Source: Ciborinia camelliae (lineage: Eukaryota; Ascomycota; Leotiomycetes; Helotiales; Sclerotiniaceae). Taken from it: a stretch of DNA of 64,000 nt. The notes beneath the pieces were generated by a model. It searched no databases, was not told where the DNA came from, and saw only the letters and a list, made by a program, of their open reading frames with translations. Position numbers and translations under genes: made by a program. Below are positions 34,836 to 49,476 of the stretch, in pieces; the stretch's first letter is position 1, and the number at the start of each line of letters is the position of its first letter. The stretch lies in the NCBI GenBank assembly GCA_025890175.1, contig JANPYM010000007.1, positions 124,001 to 188,000 on the forward strand. The letters are read 5' to 3'.

Positions 34836-36657
34836 CTACCATCCTTTAGAATGATACTCTCCTAACCCATGACTGAAGTATTGATTCCAGCTAGAGTTAA
34901 GAGCTTGATCATCCTTATCCATATAAACTCTCTCGGGGTATTGTTTAAGGTTTGCAACATCATGCGCGGTATGTCTTCGTTTAAGAGCTGCGGCGGCTTC
35001 ATTGACCGATGACTTTTGTCGTCTCTCCCAAAGAAGATTTTGGCGAAGGCTGACGGTCAATTCAGTGGCGAGCATATTTCGTCGGGTAGTTCTTGGAGAG
35101 AGGGCTTGGTGATGTGCGGAAGTGTTGGGGGTTGTTCTCATGATAGGTTGAGCTCCACGAGGAACTTCAGCAATTGATCTGAGTCCCTTCATCATGAGTG
35201 GAGATTCATCAGATTCCGGTGAAGCTGCAAGAGAAGGACCATTAGGTGAGGAATTTCGGGAACGTCTAAGAGCGGGTGTTGATCGTGATGCCTCGGTGGC
35301 AAGTGCTTGAGCACGATCGTTTTGGTGAAGCATTGTCGTGATCAATGATCGTCTGGAGGCAAGGTGAGGTCTTGAGTCGACTCGTTGAAAGAAGGTCCTG
35401 TCATCGATGCTCGCGTTTCCACTATCCTCGACAGAATCTTCCCAGTCGGAAGAATCATCGTCATCGTCAATGGCGCTTTCGTCGACATCGTCTTCGTCAT
35501 CCGTCTCGAAAACATCATCATCGAATGCTTCCTCTTGAATGGTTCTCGTGGCAACTTCCTCTTGGAATGAGGTTTGCTTCTTAGCCAAAGGCTTTTGTAG
35601 CTTGTCAATTAATGCGCTACGTGGTAGCATCCTGGTGGGTAGAGAGTTGTCATCTTCGTTTGATGATCCACCAAAGCTAAATTTAGCTGGCTTCTTCTTT
35701 GGTAAGTTTAATGCTTTGTTATCGATCGAAGCTGCTCGCTCACTAAGTGAGTCTTCACCTGAAGACCCACCGAGGGCGAACATTTGCTTCTTCTTTGGTG
35801 GGAGTGCTTTCAAGGTATCTGCGGCGACAATGTCGGCAGTTGGTATTGAGGATGGGACAGTGTTGAGTGGCATTGATCGCATGGAGCTGCTGACGTGTGC
35901 AGGCGAAAGTGAGAAACCTTTCACGACGGAGGTGGTACCCTTCTCGGAGTTACCCGTGGAGGATTCTGTGGTGGCGGATTGAGCTGATGAATTGGTTGAC
36001 ATGGAGTTGTTGACAACCATGGCAGGTGATTCATATTGTGGTTGAATGTATTCTGGTATTCTCTCGGCGAGTGGCGCGAGGTAAGGTGTGGTGATGGTGA
36101 GAGGAGCCAAATCTTTCTTTTCCTTGATGGTAATAACCATCTTCTCAAGGTCATCAGGTGTGATGTGACGTTCTCTTCCTCGACTTCTGCTATTGCAAGA
36201 ATCTTGTCTCTGAATTTGTGGATGGGAGATTTCGAGTGGGGAAGCATCGGTGCTCTCTTCGAATTCGATTGCTTCTTCGTCGGCCAATGAATCTAAACTG
36301 CCACTTAATTCTGGAACATCAGTTGAATATCGACCTTCGGAACTTCTTGAGGAGATTGAAATTGCGGGTGTGGTGGAATTTGCTTCGGAACTTGGTTCAC
36401 AGCAAAAGGTCTCTCGGTTCCATAATCTCCAACTTAAATTTTCTAATCTTCGACCTTCTTCTAGGGATCCAGCACATCTAGAGAAAACTATTGAATCCCG
36501 TCAGTATATTGAATGATAGGAGTGACCAACGATTGAGATAAGGAAGAGTGAACTTACCAGTCCACATGCTGTAAAGATTTTCAACATTTCTGGTATCAAC
36601 TTTGTGAATGAGACCGGCATCAACGGTCAAAACCGGCGCATTTAATCTGGAAGGCAT
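34836..36657 (-). CDS. DUF1752 (AreA-type N-terminal)/DUF3295 regulator, Mks1-like
   Basis: Two exons: 36657-36558 and 36487-34836; 583 aa; the intron has GTAAGT and AATAG with matching phase. Residues 27-59 match the short conserved motif at the N-terminus of AreA-like and Mks1-like fungal regulators (NLYSMW, FSRCAGSLEEGRRLENLSWRLW), followed by a long Ser-rich disordered part. There are two related KKKxxFxxGGSSxED words (KKKQMFALGGSSGEDS and KKPAKFSFGGSSNEDD), a very acidic stretch near residues 350-385, and a conserved-looking C-terminus (TRRNMLATELTVSLRQNLLW, LKRRHTAHDVANLKQYP) of the DUF3295 type. There is no GATA zinc finger, so it is not AreA itself. A role in nitrogen or TOR-linked control is inferred from relatives only. 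Confidence 0.87.
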
Positions 36658-38131
36658 GATGAATATAATGATTTTGCTCGAACGCACGAGCTGTTATAAG
36701 AATGAAGGCACGACTGCGGGGAGAAGTCGCGATTTGAATCGCGAAAAGGGTGGAGGAATGTTGGTTTGTTATTGAATTGATCGATATCGGATTGTCTCGT
36801 GTCGGAGTTGAAGTTGTGAAGAGATTTCACAATATTCAATTTGTATTGGTAAGGTGAAAAGGTGAATCGAATCGTATGGTATGGTATGGTAGGAAGAGTA
36901 TTCAAATGAGAAAGGTTGAATAAACGGTATCGTTGATTGAATAGGATTCGAGGTGGTGGTAGTGGTGGTGGTAGTTGTAGTTGTGGTTGTGGTTGTTAGG
37001 ATTTGAATAAGTTGGGGTATGAAAGTGTGGAGGGTGGAGGTGAGAAGAGAAGGTGACGGATGTGGGTGATATTTGTAAAAAGGTGCGGTGGGTGTAGTGC
37101 GTGGGCTTTGCGCTTTGCGCTTTCGCTTTCGGAATAAATCGCCTTGGGTCCGTTTTAATCGATTTTCCGGCGAGGTGCAGGAATGATTGAACGAGTAAAG
37201 TAGGTAGGTAGGTAATTAAGAATTGAATGAATATGTGATTGTGATGGTGATGGTGGTTGTGATTATAATTGTAATTGTAATTGTAATTGTAATCTTCTTT
37301 ACGATATGATTCAATCCTCTGAATGGTACCTTAGTTACACGTGAGTGAAATTGATTTGACTGTATGAGTGATGCGTGATGTGTAATATCTGATGTTCGAA
37401 GCCGGAGGTTGTTGGTGGTGAAGGTTGTTGAGTGGTGGTGAAAGTTGAATTGACGTGAATTGATTATTCTTCCGTATCAAAAATCCAAAGATCAAAAGTA
37501 TCAGTTCCCGTCAATCAATTATCATATGAGAACATCTAGAAGAGATCAAAAATCAAATCTGCTAATCCGTAATGTGCTGGTCGGCTTTCTTTTAGATCAT
37601 TTTTAGATCATTTACCTGACCCAGCAGAAAGGCGGAAAAGTGTGGGCAAAAAAGAGGTGTGGATCCCTTTTTTTATACTTTTCTCGCTTTTTTTCGCAAA
37701 TTGTCGGTGAATTAATCTCACAGGCCAAAGAAAGTTAGAGCTGGGGTATAAGGTTTTGGGTATGAGAGCAGGGCAGTCTGTCTGTCAGAGCCAGCCAAGG
37801 GCTAGATGTTCTCTCTTTTGCCTTCCAGTGTTCCCCGGTGGAAGTGGAGTGGAGTCAAAGTGGATCCCATGAACCGTGATGTCTATCTTATGTGAAGTGT
37901 GAAGTGTGAAGCATGAAAAGAAAAAAACAAAACAAAGCTAAGAGGCGAATTTCATTAGTGTCATTCATGGGATTTCCTCTTGGGGAAAGTTATCATACCC
38001 AATCCGATATTAGATAATATTAATGCTGGATCATACATATGATCTATGACCGATCGAGTGATTTTAATTATTCACCCCTTCCTAGTTACTTCTCAATCAG
38101 GTTAAGTTAACGGGCCTTTTGACCAGTGAGA
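36658..38131. promoter_or_regulatory. Upstream region of the DUF1752/DUF3295 gene
   Basis: 1.5 kb of TG- and GGTGG-rich sequence with ATTGTA hexamer repeats at about 37262-37292 and no coding frame. A long regulatory or 5' leader region is plausible; no specific site can be named. Confidence 0.4.
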
Positions 38132-38283
38132 AATGAAAGGATCTAGTCCTATTGTAGAACGTAATGAAAGAATCTAATCCTATTGTAGAACGTAATGAAA
38201 GAATCTAATCCTATTGTAGAACGTAAAAGGATCTAATCCTATTGTAGAACGTAAAAGGATCTAATCCTATTGTAGAACGTAAG
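38132..38283. repeat. 28/31-bp tandem repeat, five copies
   Basis: Five copies sharing GATCTAATCCTATTGTAGAA and a spacer that is GTAATGAAAGAA-like in the first copies and GTAAAAGG-like in the last two. Confidence 0.93.
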
Positions 38284-40619
38284 GAAATTTTGGGATTCCA
38301 GGTTGTCATTGATTGTTCCAGGATTCATTATTCTATTATTTCATTCATGTGCTCAGAACCTGAAGACATCTGTGATCGGTTCCACACTTTAAAAAAGTGA
38401 TCCTGGTTCATATCCTTTCTTACCCCTGGTGATGATTGAGAGGGAAAAAGCCATGCCATGAGGTCCAGACAAGATGGTGGGTTGGCGGATGTGAAAGATG
38501 TGGAAGATGATGTGGATGGTGGGTGATGAGTGATGGGTGGTGGGTGGTAGGTGGTGAGTGGTGAGTGATGCAGGTGGGTGATGGGTGATGGGCACTGGGT
38601 GGATGGTAAAAGTGAGGTTAGGCAGAAAAACAAATAAGAATAGAATCATGACCTACCTACCTCCTTAGGTAAAAAAGAGTAATGAATTCACATCTCCTAA
38701 TCAAAAAAGAGTATCGATCCATCTAGTGTGAAAAATCAAAATATATACTAGTCCTCACAGCCAAAAGCTATTTTGACTCGATTCATGATCAAAACCCAAC
38801 TCTAACTAAGTTTTCACCATAGATCACTTCCTTCATCATCACCTGTGGCTGATTTGAGTGAAGTTATTTTCACCTCCACATCCACACTGAGGCTTACTTT
38901 TATCAAATCCCTTGATATTGATTGGTATCTATCAATTGTATTTGTATATTATATATTATTCATCAATGGATACGGTATATGTATGTAGGTATTCTATATA
39001 TCTACGTATCTAGTATCTACGTATCCACCACGAATCTTTTCATACCTATAATAGTATAATCATCCTCATCTTCATCCTTATCTTCATCACCTGGACATCC
39101 AACAAGGCTTTCTCTTCCCTTTTCTCTTCCTTTTTCTCTTCCTTTTTCTCTTCTCTTACAATCAATCAATCAATCCCATCCCATCAAATCCCATCAAATC
39201 CCATCCCAACATCCTTTTCTTTTCTTCTCCCTCTTCCTCACTTTATAAATCATCATACATCAACATCAACATTAACAAATAGAATAAGATGAACCATCAT
39301 GACAAAACAGTACTAATCTCCCCTTCCCTTCCCATCCCATCCCATACCCACCAAACCACCCAACCACCAAACCACCTGACCCCAAAAAGTCATGTGCACA
39401 TGTGCCCATCCCTAGATGCCCATATGTATCCATATACTAGGTACGTACCTCAAGGCCCTCAAGGCCCTCAAGGCCCCAAATAAAAATAAAATTTCCTTCC
39501 CCCTACCTACCTACCTACCTACCTAGTACCTATTTACCCCAGTTGCCCCAGTTGCCCCAGATAATAAGATAGATAGATGCCCGCTTTGCTTTGCCTACCT
39601 ATACTATACTATAGGTATTCACCCTAGGTACTCGCTCTATTATATTATATTTGCCCTAGGTATTCAGTTCAGTTCATTTCATTTCCGTTAAGTCCTGTCC
39701 TGTCCTGTCAAGTCAAGCTGGAGTCCTGTCCTGTGAAGTCAAGTCCTGTGAAGTCCTGTGAAGTGTTCATTTCATTCATTTCATTTCGAATCATTAATGA
39801 ATCATGCCTACTAACTAGTAGGTAACTAGGTAGTAGGTAACTAGGTAACTTAACTACATTTATAATAATAATAATACCCATAACCTTCACCATAACCTTC
39901 ACCCTCATAATCCCATAAGCATCACCATAATAATCGCATCACCAATACATTAACCAACTCAACTCATAGGTAGGTAATTACCTAGGTACCTACCTAATTA
40001 CCCAATCCCCAACACATCATTATCAATACAAATACATACAAATACATACAAATACCAATATGCCTTGGCTTACTAGATAGGTAGGTATCTCCAAATTCCA
40101 AATCCCAACACGTGGATGGATTCTGGTCTGGGGGTTTGGCATTCTGGGGTTTGGGGTCGGGTTTTAGGTTTGGGGGGTTTGGGGTGTGGTTTGGGGCGTG
40201 CTTTGGGGTGTTGTGGCTATGCTATGAGATGAGATGCCTCGGCAGTCGGTAGGTAGGTTGGATAGGTCGGTAGGTTGGTAGGTAGGTTGGTAGGTTGGTA
40301 GATACTACAGGTACCTTGTGGAGATACTAATATCTAATTAATTATAAGAGGAAGGAGATTTGTATAGTATACCTAGAGCATATTATTATAGATATCATTA
40401 TGGGTATTATATATGTAGATATGTATGTAGATATGTAGATATGTAGGTAGATATCAATCACGTAACTTAACTTAACTTAACTTGACTTAACTTGACTTGA
40501 CTTATTTACATGGCATGATAGAATAGAATGGGATAGGATGGGATGGGATGGGATGGGATAGGATATTTATTTAGGATCTATAATGAAATCCAAATGAAAT
40601 CTAAATAAAATTTATATTT

Positions 40620-40778
40620 ACTTACAAACCTATTTACCAACCTATCTACCAATTTATCTACCAATTTATCTACCAATCCATTTACCAATTCCTTTATTAA
40701 TCTATCTACCAATCCATCTACCAACCCATCTACCAATCCATCTATCAACCCATCTACCAATCCATCTACCAACCCATC
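40620..40778. repeat. 12-bp degenerate minisatellite (ATCTACCAACCC type)
   Basis: About 13 copies of a 12-bp unit with C/T variation; its multiple-of-three length creates a false VDGL-repeat protein on the minus strand. Confidence 0.85.
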
Positions 40779-42789
40779 TATGATATGATATGATACTGTG
40801 CGATATGATACTGTATGATGCTATGCGGTGGTGCGGTGCAGTGTCTTACTCGTCATCCAATACTAACAATACTAACAATACTACCTAGATACCTACCTGC
40901 GCGTTGTATATGGATATGAATATTCTTGAAACGATGAAGTCGAAGTCGATGAAACCCCTGACTAATGAACCTTCGCCCTGTCCTCGCCCTGCCCTCGTGC
41001 CTATGTCTAAATACATATATACATATATCCAGTAGGTACATATACCTATACATACATAGGTACCGTTACAAGTGAGGCAAACTCAGATCCGATCCGATCC
41101 GATCCGGTACTGTACTCGTGAGCGTAAAGCCAGTGGAGAGAGTGTAGGTATGAGTAAATGTAGGTATGAGTAAATCCATCCATCCATAAATAACCCATAT
41201 TAAGATCAACAACGCACGAGACATTGAGTGCTTAAAGGTTGATTGATACCTACCTTTCGGTTCAGCCCTGTTAATTTCCTTCCCCACGCATATATTAGCT
41301 ACCCTGCATGGTATGTATGTATGTATATATGTATGTATGTATGTGCACATCTCCATACCTAGATATCTATCTATCCCCGGATCTTCATACACATAGTTAC
41401 ACATATACATCCATATAAACATAGATATATAAACAAAAATAAAATACAAAATACATATATATCTGCAGATATTAAATCCTCCCACCCCATCCCATCCTAT
41501 CTCATCCTACCCCATCTCATCTCATCTCATCTCATCTCATACTCGGTCTCTGCCTCAAGGTCATTCATTCATTCATTACAAAAAGGTCCCAAAAAGGTCC
41601 CAAAAAGGTGTCATACAAAGATTCCAAGCCCCAGCTGGTATTAATTAGGCAGACGAGACGGCGTTACCGTTACATACAGTTACATACATCTACATACATC
41701 TACAGTGACAATTTCGTGGGTAAAGATGGATTCACGAGACGAGATGAGATGAGATGAGGTAAATAGGTACCTAAGTAAATAATAAAAAATAAAAATATGA
41801 CGTGAAAATCCCAAAGATCTTATCCTCTCTTTCTTTTTCTTCCTCTTCCTCTTCCTCTCACCGCATTCTTATCTTAAGATCCGTTTACTTCGGAGCGTTG
41901 CTTTACTAGCTACCTAGTCCTGGGGTTGATTGTTGTATGTATCTTTATATACCTTTATATACATACATACATACATACAAATGCGTTTTTCTTTTCTTCT
42001 CGTGGGACGTGAAGAATGAAGATGAGGTAAGATGGATGGATAACCCGATCATTGATGACCCGGGTGACTCGAACCTGAACCTGAACAACTTTAGGTCCGG
42101 GCAGGGAAGAAAGATAAAGAATCTTGATGTGAATTTGGCTTGGAGGGGTGGTATTGTATAATATAATGTATATAGGTAGATAGATATTTATTAATTATAT
42201 ATATATATAATATATATATACTTTCTTACAAACATACATACAAACATAAAGATACCGAGTATAATAACCAACTAAATTAAATTAAATAAATAAATAAATA
42301 AATAACAAATGACATACATCTACATCTACATCTCCAGCATCCACCATCCACCATCCACCATCTGACTGACATCTTCAAAAATCTACCCTTCCCCCCCCCC
42401 AAATCTGCAAGCCAGCGCAGCCAGAGCAGCCAGCGCTGATCCGGAGAAATCACGAGAGACGTTGACGCGCAGGCGGCGTAGCGGGCGGTTGAGCTGAATG
42501 ATTATCTACCTACCTAGTACCTACTTTACCTGACCTGGCCTGACCTGACCTGACTTATTAAGCTCCGCCACCAACGCACATTATAGCGCATCACATCACA
42601 GCACATCCATCTTCAGCCATACATACATAGGTGGATGGATGGAAGTCCAGGACGTTTGAGAATGGAAGGCCCGGGTTGATTGATCTCATGATCTCGTGAT
42701 GAGTTTTCGTTTTGGGTTTTCGTTTTAGTTTTAGTTTTGTTGGAGGGAAGAGGGAAGGGAAAAGGGAAAATGAATGATTGGAAGGGAAA

Positions 42790-42822
<33 letters not shown>

Positions 42823-45800
42823 AATTAAATACCTATTCAGTCCGGCCCGGAATGAAACCTTAACGCGTTCCGAGGATGGGATTGGCATTGGCATTGGATT
42901 TGGAGCCCGGGCCCCGAGGGTTTCCTAAGGTTCCCTTCAAGGTTCGATAGGATGAGGTGGGATGGGGATGTTGGAGTGCGGGTTCCGGTGGATGGGTGGA
43001 TGGGTGAAGAATCGATATGATATGTGAGTATCTGATTTATGATAGCTGGAGATAGGTATTCATATCATCATATCATATTGATTAACCTACCTAGGTATCT
43101 AGCTTGTGTCACGGTATCAGGGTACTTTCTATAGTAGATATTTTATATTTTTTTAATATCAAAATCAATTGAATTATAAGGATAAGGATAATGATTTAAT
43201 TATTAATCCTTTAGAACTTGGACTCAGCCTTATAAATATATATCACGATATACTTACTACCTATCTAGGTAGCAGTACCGACATTGTTGATATAAATATT
43301 TAATCCATTTAATCTATATTCCAATCCTATTCTTATTACTAGGTAGGTATTTACATATCCATTTATCTAGATCTGGAGAAGAAAAAGAAAAGCCATCCCA
43401 TATGCATTCCCTCATCTCCACAAGTCTTTTCCTATAAATCTATCTATCTAGGTATCTAGTAGTACCAACCGTTCTACGCAGTACCGTAAATTACAATAGC
43501 CTACAGTGTAGCCTATAGCCTGCCTGTAGACAAACGAAATCCGAAAGAACTCTAAAACCAAACTCGTTTTCCAAAATCGATCAGCGACGATTTTACTCCA
43601 TTAGGTAGGTACAACAGTAATGAATAATAATGAATAATAATAAATGTACATCGTATACACTCTCATAATAATGTCATGACTTATATATACCCAGCCAGCA
43701 TGATGATCTAAGGTTAGGTTAGATATTTAGGGAAAGCAAGCGCGTCATTTACGTATGCATTTACAAATAACCATTTAACTTAACTTAACTGGTCTTGTTT
43801 GTCGCTGACCAGTGACATACATACATATATAATCGTGGATCCAAGTCCGTCATCAACTTCTGAGGTCATTCATCTACGATTCGATTCCCGGTACGCTAGC
43901 CAATTAACCTTACGGTACGGGGACATGCATGGATGTCTAAGCCTCCAAACTCGAGAGTGAAGAGTCAACACATGACCAGGTAATCGTACCTAACTAGATA
44001 TACGGTAGATGAAGCGGAGTACCTACTTAGGTACCTACCTACCTATCTATATTGAAGCCAGAACCAGAACCAGAACCAGGAACCGAAACAGGGGAAATGA
44101 GAATTGGGAGTGGGAGTGGGGAGGGAAGCTTAAAAACGATAATTCGTCGATGAACCACCCTCGTTTCCTAGACCACTCACTCACTCACTTGACTGGCTCG
44201 CAATGCCAATAATACTAGGTAGGTAGGTATGGAAATAGAAACGCGAATGACATCTTCTCTGGTCTTCATTTCAAGAATCTTTCGGAATTCGTCTCAATTG
44301 CTACCCTGATCCTGATCCGGATTCTAATCCGGATCATCTTCTTCCTGATTCCTCATTCCGACCTGATCCATCCCGAATGAAAATCAAGCAGTGCAGTGCT
44401 AATATCATATAAAATAATATATAATAAATATATCAATCAATCAGCTGATTGATTCCATGAACATCATACCCCATCTTATCCTATCCTATCCTATCCTATC
44501 CCAAGTACCGATATCATATATGGATATGCAAAATCTCAAATCTCATCACGGTCCACTCACTACCTTACCGGACCTTACCTTACCTTGTCCCGGTACCGGT
44601 ACCGGTTCAACTTAGGTAACCTTATTTATCAATTGCCCATCTTCAGGTCTACTTTAACTAGGTACCTAGGTACCTAACAAACATTCAAAAATCCACCCCG
44701 TGACATGTATGATGTACAACCAACCGTCAACTGACCAGACACCAAGATCAAGAGTCTGGAGTCTGGCAAAAGTATGGGATGCTTAACCTTAGGTAACGCT
44801 ATGTCCCTGCACCCCGCACCCCGCACCCCGCCTTGAATACCCATTGTATCGTTGTACCGTTGTACGTATATACGTATATATGTATGTATGTATATATGTA
44901 TGTACATGTATAAAAGAAAGAACCGAACACGAGGTGAAGATCAATCAAGACGATCCAAGGTATGGCAAGTGATACCTATATCGACCTATGATTTCAAAGA
45001 ACAATCAAGAAATGAGGCGGAAGAGAAGTTGGCCATACATACCATCCATAGGTACATACATACTCCCGGATGCATCGAGGCGGTTCGGATGGATAAATCA
45101 TTCGGTTGGGCTCGGGTACGTCAATCACGCATTCAAGTGTGAAGGGGGAAATCCATGCCTTGGTTCAATCCCTACTACCTACCTAGGTAGATAGATACTA
45201 GGTACCTAGGTAGGTAATAATAGATTGATAAGAACATCAATCAATCAAGATCACCTGGATAATGATCAGATGATCGATCATGTTCATGCACATGCACATG
45301 CACATGATATGCAATGAAATGAAATGACATTTCATTGTTGATCTGATCTGCCTGTAGGTAGGTAGATAGATTCTGAAGAAAAAGGAAAGGGAAAAGGAAA
45401 GAAAAGAAAAGAAAAGAAAAAGAAACATCCCGTTTAGTTCACTTAGGGTACCTACTTAGCATATTCCGAATAATAATCCCCATTCATTTTTTTTTTTTTT
45501 TTTGACTTTCATTTGAGATTGATTACCTGGAAATTGGAAATTGGAAATTGGATTATTAGATAGGTATTTTCACATGATTTTTCATCTCGGATCGAAGATC
45601 TATCCATTCAATCTTGAAGAAAGCAAAGCAAAGCAAAGCAAAGCAAAGAGAAGAAGAAAAAAGAAATCTATATGGATACCCCAGATCATGCAATAATAAA
45701 CGTATCAAACTCATCACATGGGGAAGAAAAGAAAAGAAAATGAAACACCTTCCTGGACCCAGGATTGAGACTTTGACGTTGGAAGATTTGCCCCTCCCCA

Positions 45801-46942
45801 TGGAATTCCCCGCATTCTCCTCCTTCTTCTTTCAATCTTCCATTATTATTATTATAGGGTTATTCTAGAAATTCTTTCTATTATTCATGGGTTCTCGTAA
45901 ATCTCCGTAGGAGACTAGATGAGCGAGGGGAGGAGGGGGTTCTTGGGGTTCGAATTTGCCTTGTTATGGATCCACCTCCCCCTCCACATTATTTGCCCCC
46001 CATTCATTCATTCATTCATTCATTCATTATTCCCCCTACCCTCCCTCCCCTTCCCCATGAAAAAAAAAACAAAGAGGAGAAAGAAAGAATGAGGAGAAAG
46101 AAATGAATAAAGAATGGATGGATGAAAGAAAGAAAAAAAGAAAGGAAGAAAGGAAGAAAAATCACATGATTAATAATTTCATTTCATGCGTCCGTCTCTC
46201 TTGTATCTCTGTACTGTATCTCTTCTCTCCAAGCTTCCAAACTTTCTCCAATCCAATTCAAATCTGGATCAATCAATCAATCCATCCATCCATCCATCCA
46301 TTGCTTTTTAGATCCTTCCTTACCTAGAGTTTGTTTGTCTTTTTGTTTAGGTACCTGCCGGTACTCCAATCCCGTTTCGTTTCCCATTCGTGCGCGTACA
46401 TGCATGTCCACGGGAGTATGGATGCACGTATAGTTAGTTTTCCTTCTAGAATTTTCATTTTGGACCGAGCCATTGGGATGGGGATGGGGATGGGGATGGG
46501 GATTGGTACGGAAATACCTTTTCATACATACATACATACCTACCTACCCTTTCTTACGCCTCATCTCGTTCGTATCTACCTACCTATGTACTATAGAATA
46601 CGAATCCTAGGTAGTAGATACTATACTACTCTACTCTATCACAAGGATTACCATGAACATGAACATAAACATGAATGAACATGAATGAACATTACCGTTT
46701 GATGTCAGGCAAGACTAGGTAGGTAGGTAGGTAGGTAAGACTTCATCCAATAGAATTGGAAATGAATTGAATTGAATGAAAATGAGATACGATACCAAAA
46801 ATCAATCAAATTAAGAATCCCTACTGGCTTGCTTTCTTGGGTATTCATTACCGTATTTATTAATTCTATTGATTATTGATTATTTATTATTATTCTTTTA
46901 TTTCTCTTATTATTATTATAATTATTATTTTATTTATTTATT

Positions 46943-46973
<31 letters not shown>

Positions 46974-48475
46974 CCATTTTCTTACCCCTGAATCTTGTCT
47001 TGATCAACAAAAGGGATGAACAGGCGCCGCCGCCACGGCTCGCTTGGGATTTTTTTTTGGGGTTACAGTACCGGCGGTTGGGTTGGGCTGGGCTGGGAGA
47101 TTAGATTTTGTTTTGAGTTGAGTTGAGTTGAGTTGGCAAAAGGAAAAAAAAGAAACGCTTGGGTCTGCACGCCATGCGCACCGATTTTGTTCTGGAACCT
47201 TTGGAATTAATGGTAGGTGTCGATAGATACTCGAAACTAGCTAGGGACGGAGATAGGATGGATGGATATCTCAGATGGTGGACCGTGGGTGAGTGATTGG
47301 GATATCCAGTTTGGGGAATTGGATGTTTCGGAAAAGCTGACCGGGGAGGAGGAGAGGCGCGCAGGATCCGAGAGATTGGATGGGGGGGGAGGGGTTGGGG
47401 CCGGTGTCGATGGATGCATGCATCGGATGTTATGGATGGATGTTACGGATGTGAGGAACGGGCTCGGGGTGCTGGGGTATGCATCTCACAGACCGTGATT
47501 CAGGTGATGAAGCATTGGAGGAGATTGGAGAAAGAAACCCCTTGGCGAGATTCGACGAAAAGTATCCATACGCTCGGAGGTCCCGATGCGTACCTCTCTT
47601 CCCTAGGTATGGGTGTGGGCATGGCATATCCGAAACGGGGATTGGATGGGACTTGCACTGGATGGGATGTTTCAGGATAATTCCCCAAGATTAGACGTTT
47701 GTTGGATGGGAACTTGGAACTGGGAACTGGGAACTGGGAACTTGGTTGTGAACAGACTAGATGAACTCCGGGACTCGAAATGCGAGGAAGAATGTTCTTG
47801 GGAAAAATCGTTGATCCATTTGCCATGTGTTTTGAATTGGGGTAGGTTGTGCTGGTGCTTGTGCTTGTTTCTTGTTTTTGGTGAAACTTAAGGTTATCTT
47901 ACTTTGAAATACCAGTACGATGTTCTTATGGATCTCATCATTACTGCTAATGCTACCTACCTACCTACTCCGTACATTCATTATTTAATCGTGATGATTG
48001 TTCATATACTAGGTATCTAGATAATAGGTAGGTACTCATCTCATCTAATAGGTAATCAAGATTTTCTACTCCGATATATTCCTTTAATAGGTCATTCGAT
48101 ATACTAAAATCTCAAATTCAATCATTCGCAGTATTTACCTACCTACTACCTAGGTATCTACTCGTTCTAATTATATTTCCCCGTATAGTTAAGTTCCCAA
48201 CCAGGTATGAAATCTATGCATCCATGACCCATTAGATATTAGACCGGTATTGGAAAAGAAGTTCGTTCATGCACTCCACAAAACCAAACCAATCTCAATT
48301 CCCCCTTTTCCTGGGGCAAAAAGCTTGTTTAAAAACCAGGGACTTGAGGCTTTACCTAGGTATGTACCTAGTATGTACCTCCCGGAATAATTCAATTCAT
48401 CTCGATAATAGATGGATGTCCTCCACGGAATAGTCTTCCGGTACGGTATATCCTCTACAGTAAAACTCAAGACAT

Positions 48476-48508
48476 CATTTCATTTCATTTCATTTCATTT
48501 CATTTCAT
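48476..48508. repeat. (CATTT)n pentanucleotide array
   Basis: About six perfect copies of CATTT. Confidence 0.95.
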
Positions 48509-49442
48509 CGCATCCTCATCTCTTTTAAGTTCCTCGCCACACTCAACAAGCAAAGCGCGGGACTGGTACCGAGATACCATATCATATCATACTATGGCAT
48601 ACTCCCATCACCTTCCATATTCCCAGTCCTTCCTTACCCCATGCCTTCTATTCTTCTTTCTTTCTTCCTTTCTTTCTTTCTTCTTTTCTTCCAAATTCCT
48701 TCTGTCCTTCATTCCATGGCTTGCTTGCTTTCCATCCTTTCGGAAACATTTCCCTTCCCGTCCTAATTCATTATCTAATATCCACCCATGGCCATACCAT
48801 GCCATGGCTATCAATCCAAATCCAAATCAACAAGGTGCATCTTCCCAACCAAACCGGGCCCCCGGATTCTGGAATTCTACCTACCGTATCCGTATCGGTA
48901 TCTGCCTCACCTCATCTCATCTAGGTAGGTAGATTCTGCTACTATAGATACTTCTACTTCTACTTTACCCGTTGATCTCATTTATATATATATATATATA
49001 TATATATCCACAGTACATCCATATCCATCCATTCATTAATCCGGTCCATAGATCAATATAATATATAATATCATCCCCAACCCAACCCAACCAAACCAAA
49101 CCAACCCATAAATAATCGGATCGAATCCCCTTACCTATGATAGATACCTATCATATACAATACACGTGATACAATACCTTCCAAAATAAAACATCTTTCA
49201 CTCCTAATTTCCAACCCCTTGAGTCTTGGTCCTATCCCATCCCGTCCCCCACCTGAATCTCATCTAATCTAATCATATATCTGTATATACTATATACCAA
49301 TATACCTACCATATACCTACCAATACACCCATCAATATTAATATTCCCCCAACCTCCAACTTCCGCCCAACATCCATCCGACGAGCCAGGAAGGAAGCGA
49401 AAATACGAAATTCATATATTTATATCTGGTTTATCGCGCACC

Positions 49443-49476
49443 GGTTTGCGTTTGCGTTTGCGTTTGCGTTTGCGTT
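49443..49476. repeat. (GTTTGC)n hexanucleotide array
   Basis: About five and a half copies of GTTTGC. Confidence 0.93.

Noticed and set aside
40578..40772. VDGL-repeat protein
   Set aside because: The 12-bp minisatellite stays in frame by its unit length; no start context, no other features.
42050..42090. Possible tRNA T-arm (GGTTCGAGTCAC on the minus strand)
   Set aside because: No matching acceptor stem or anticodon arm found by eye. Similar single hits near 15195 and 45950 failed for the same reason.
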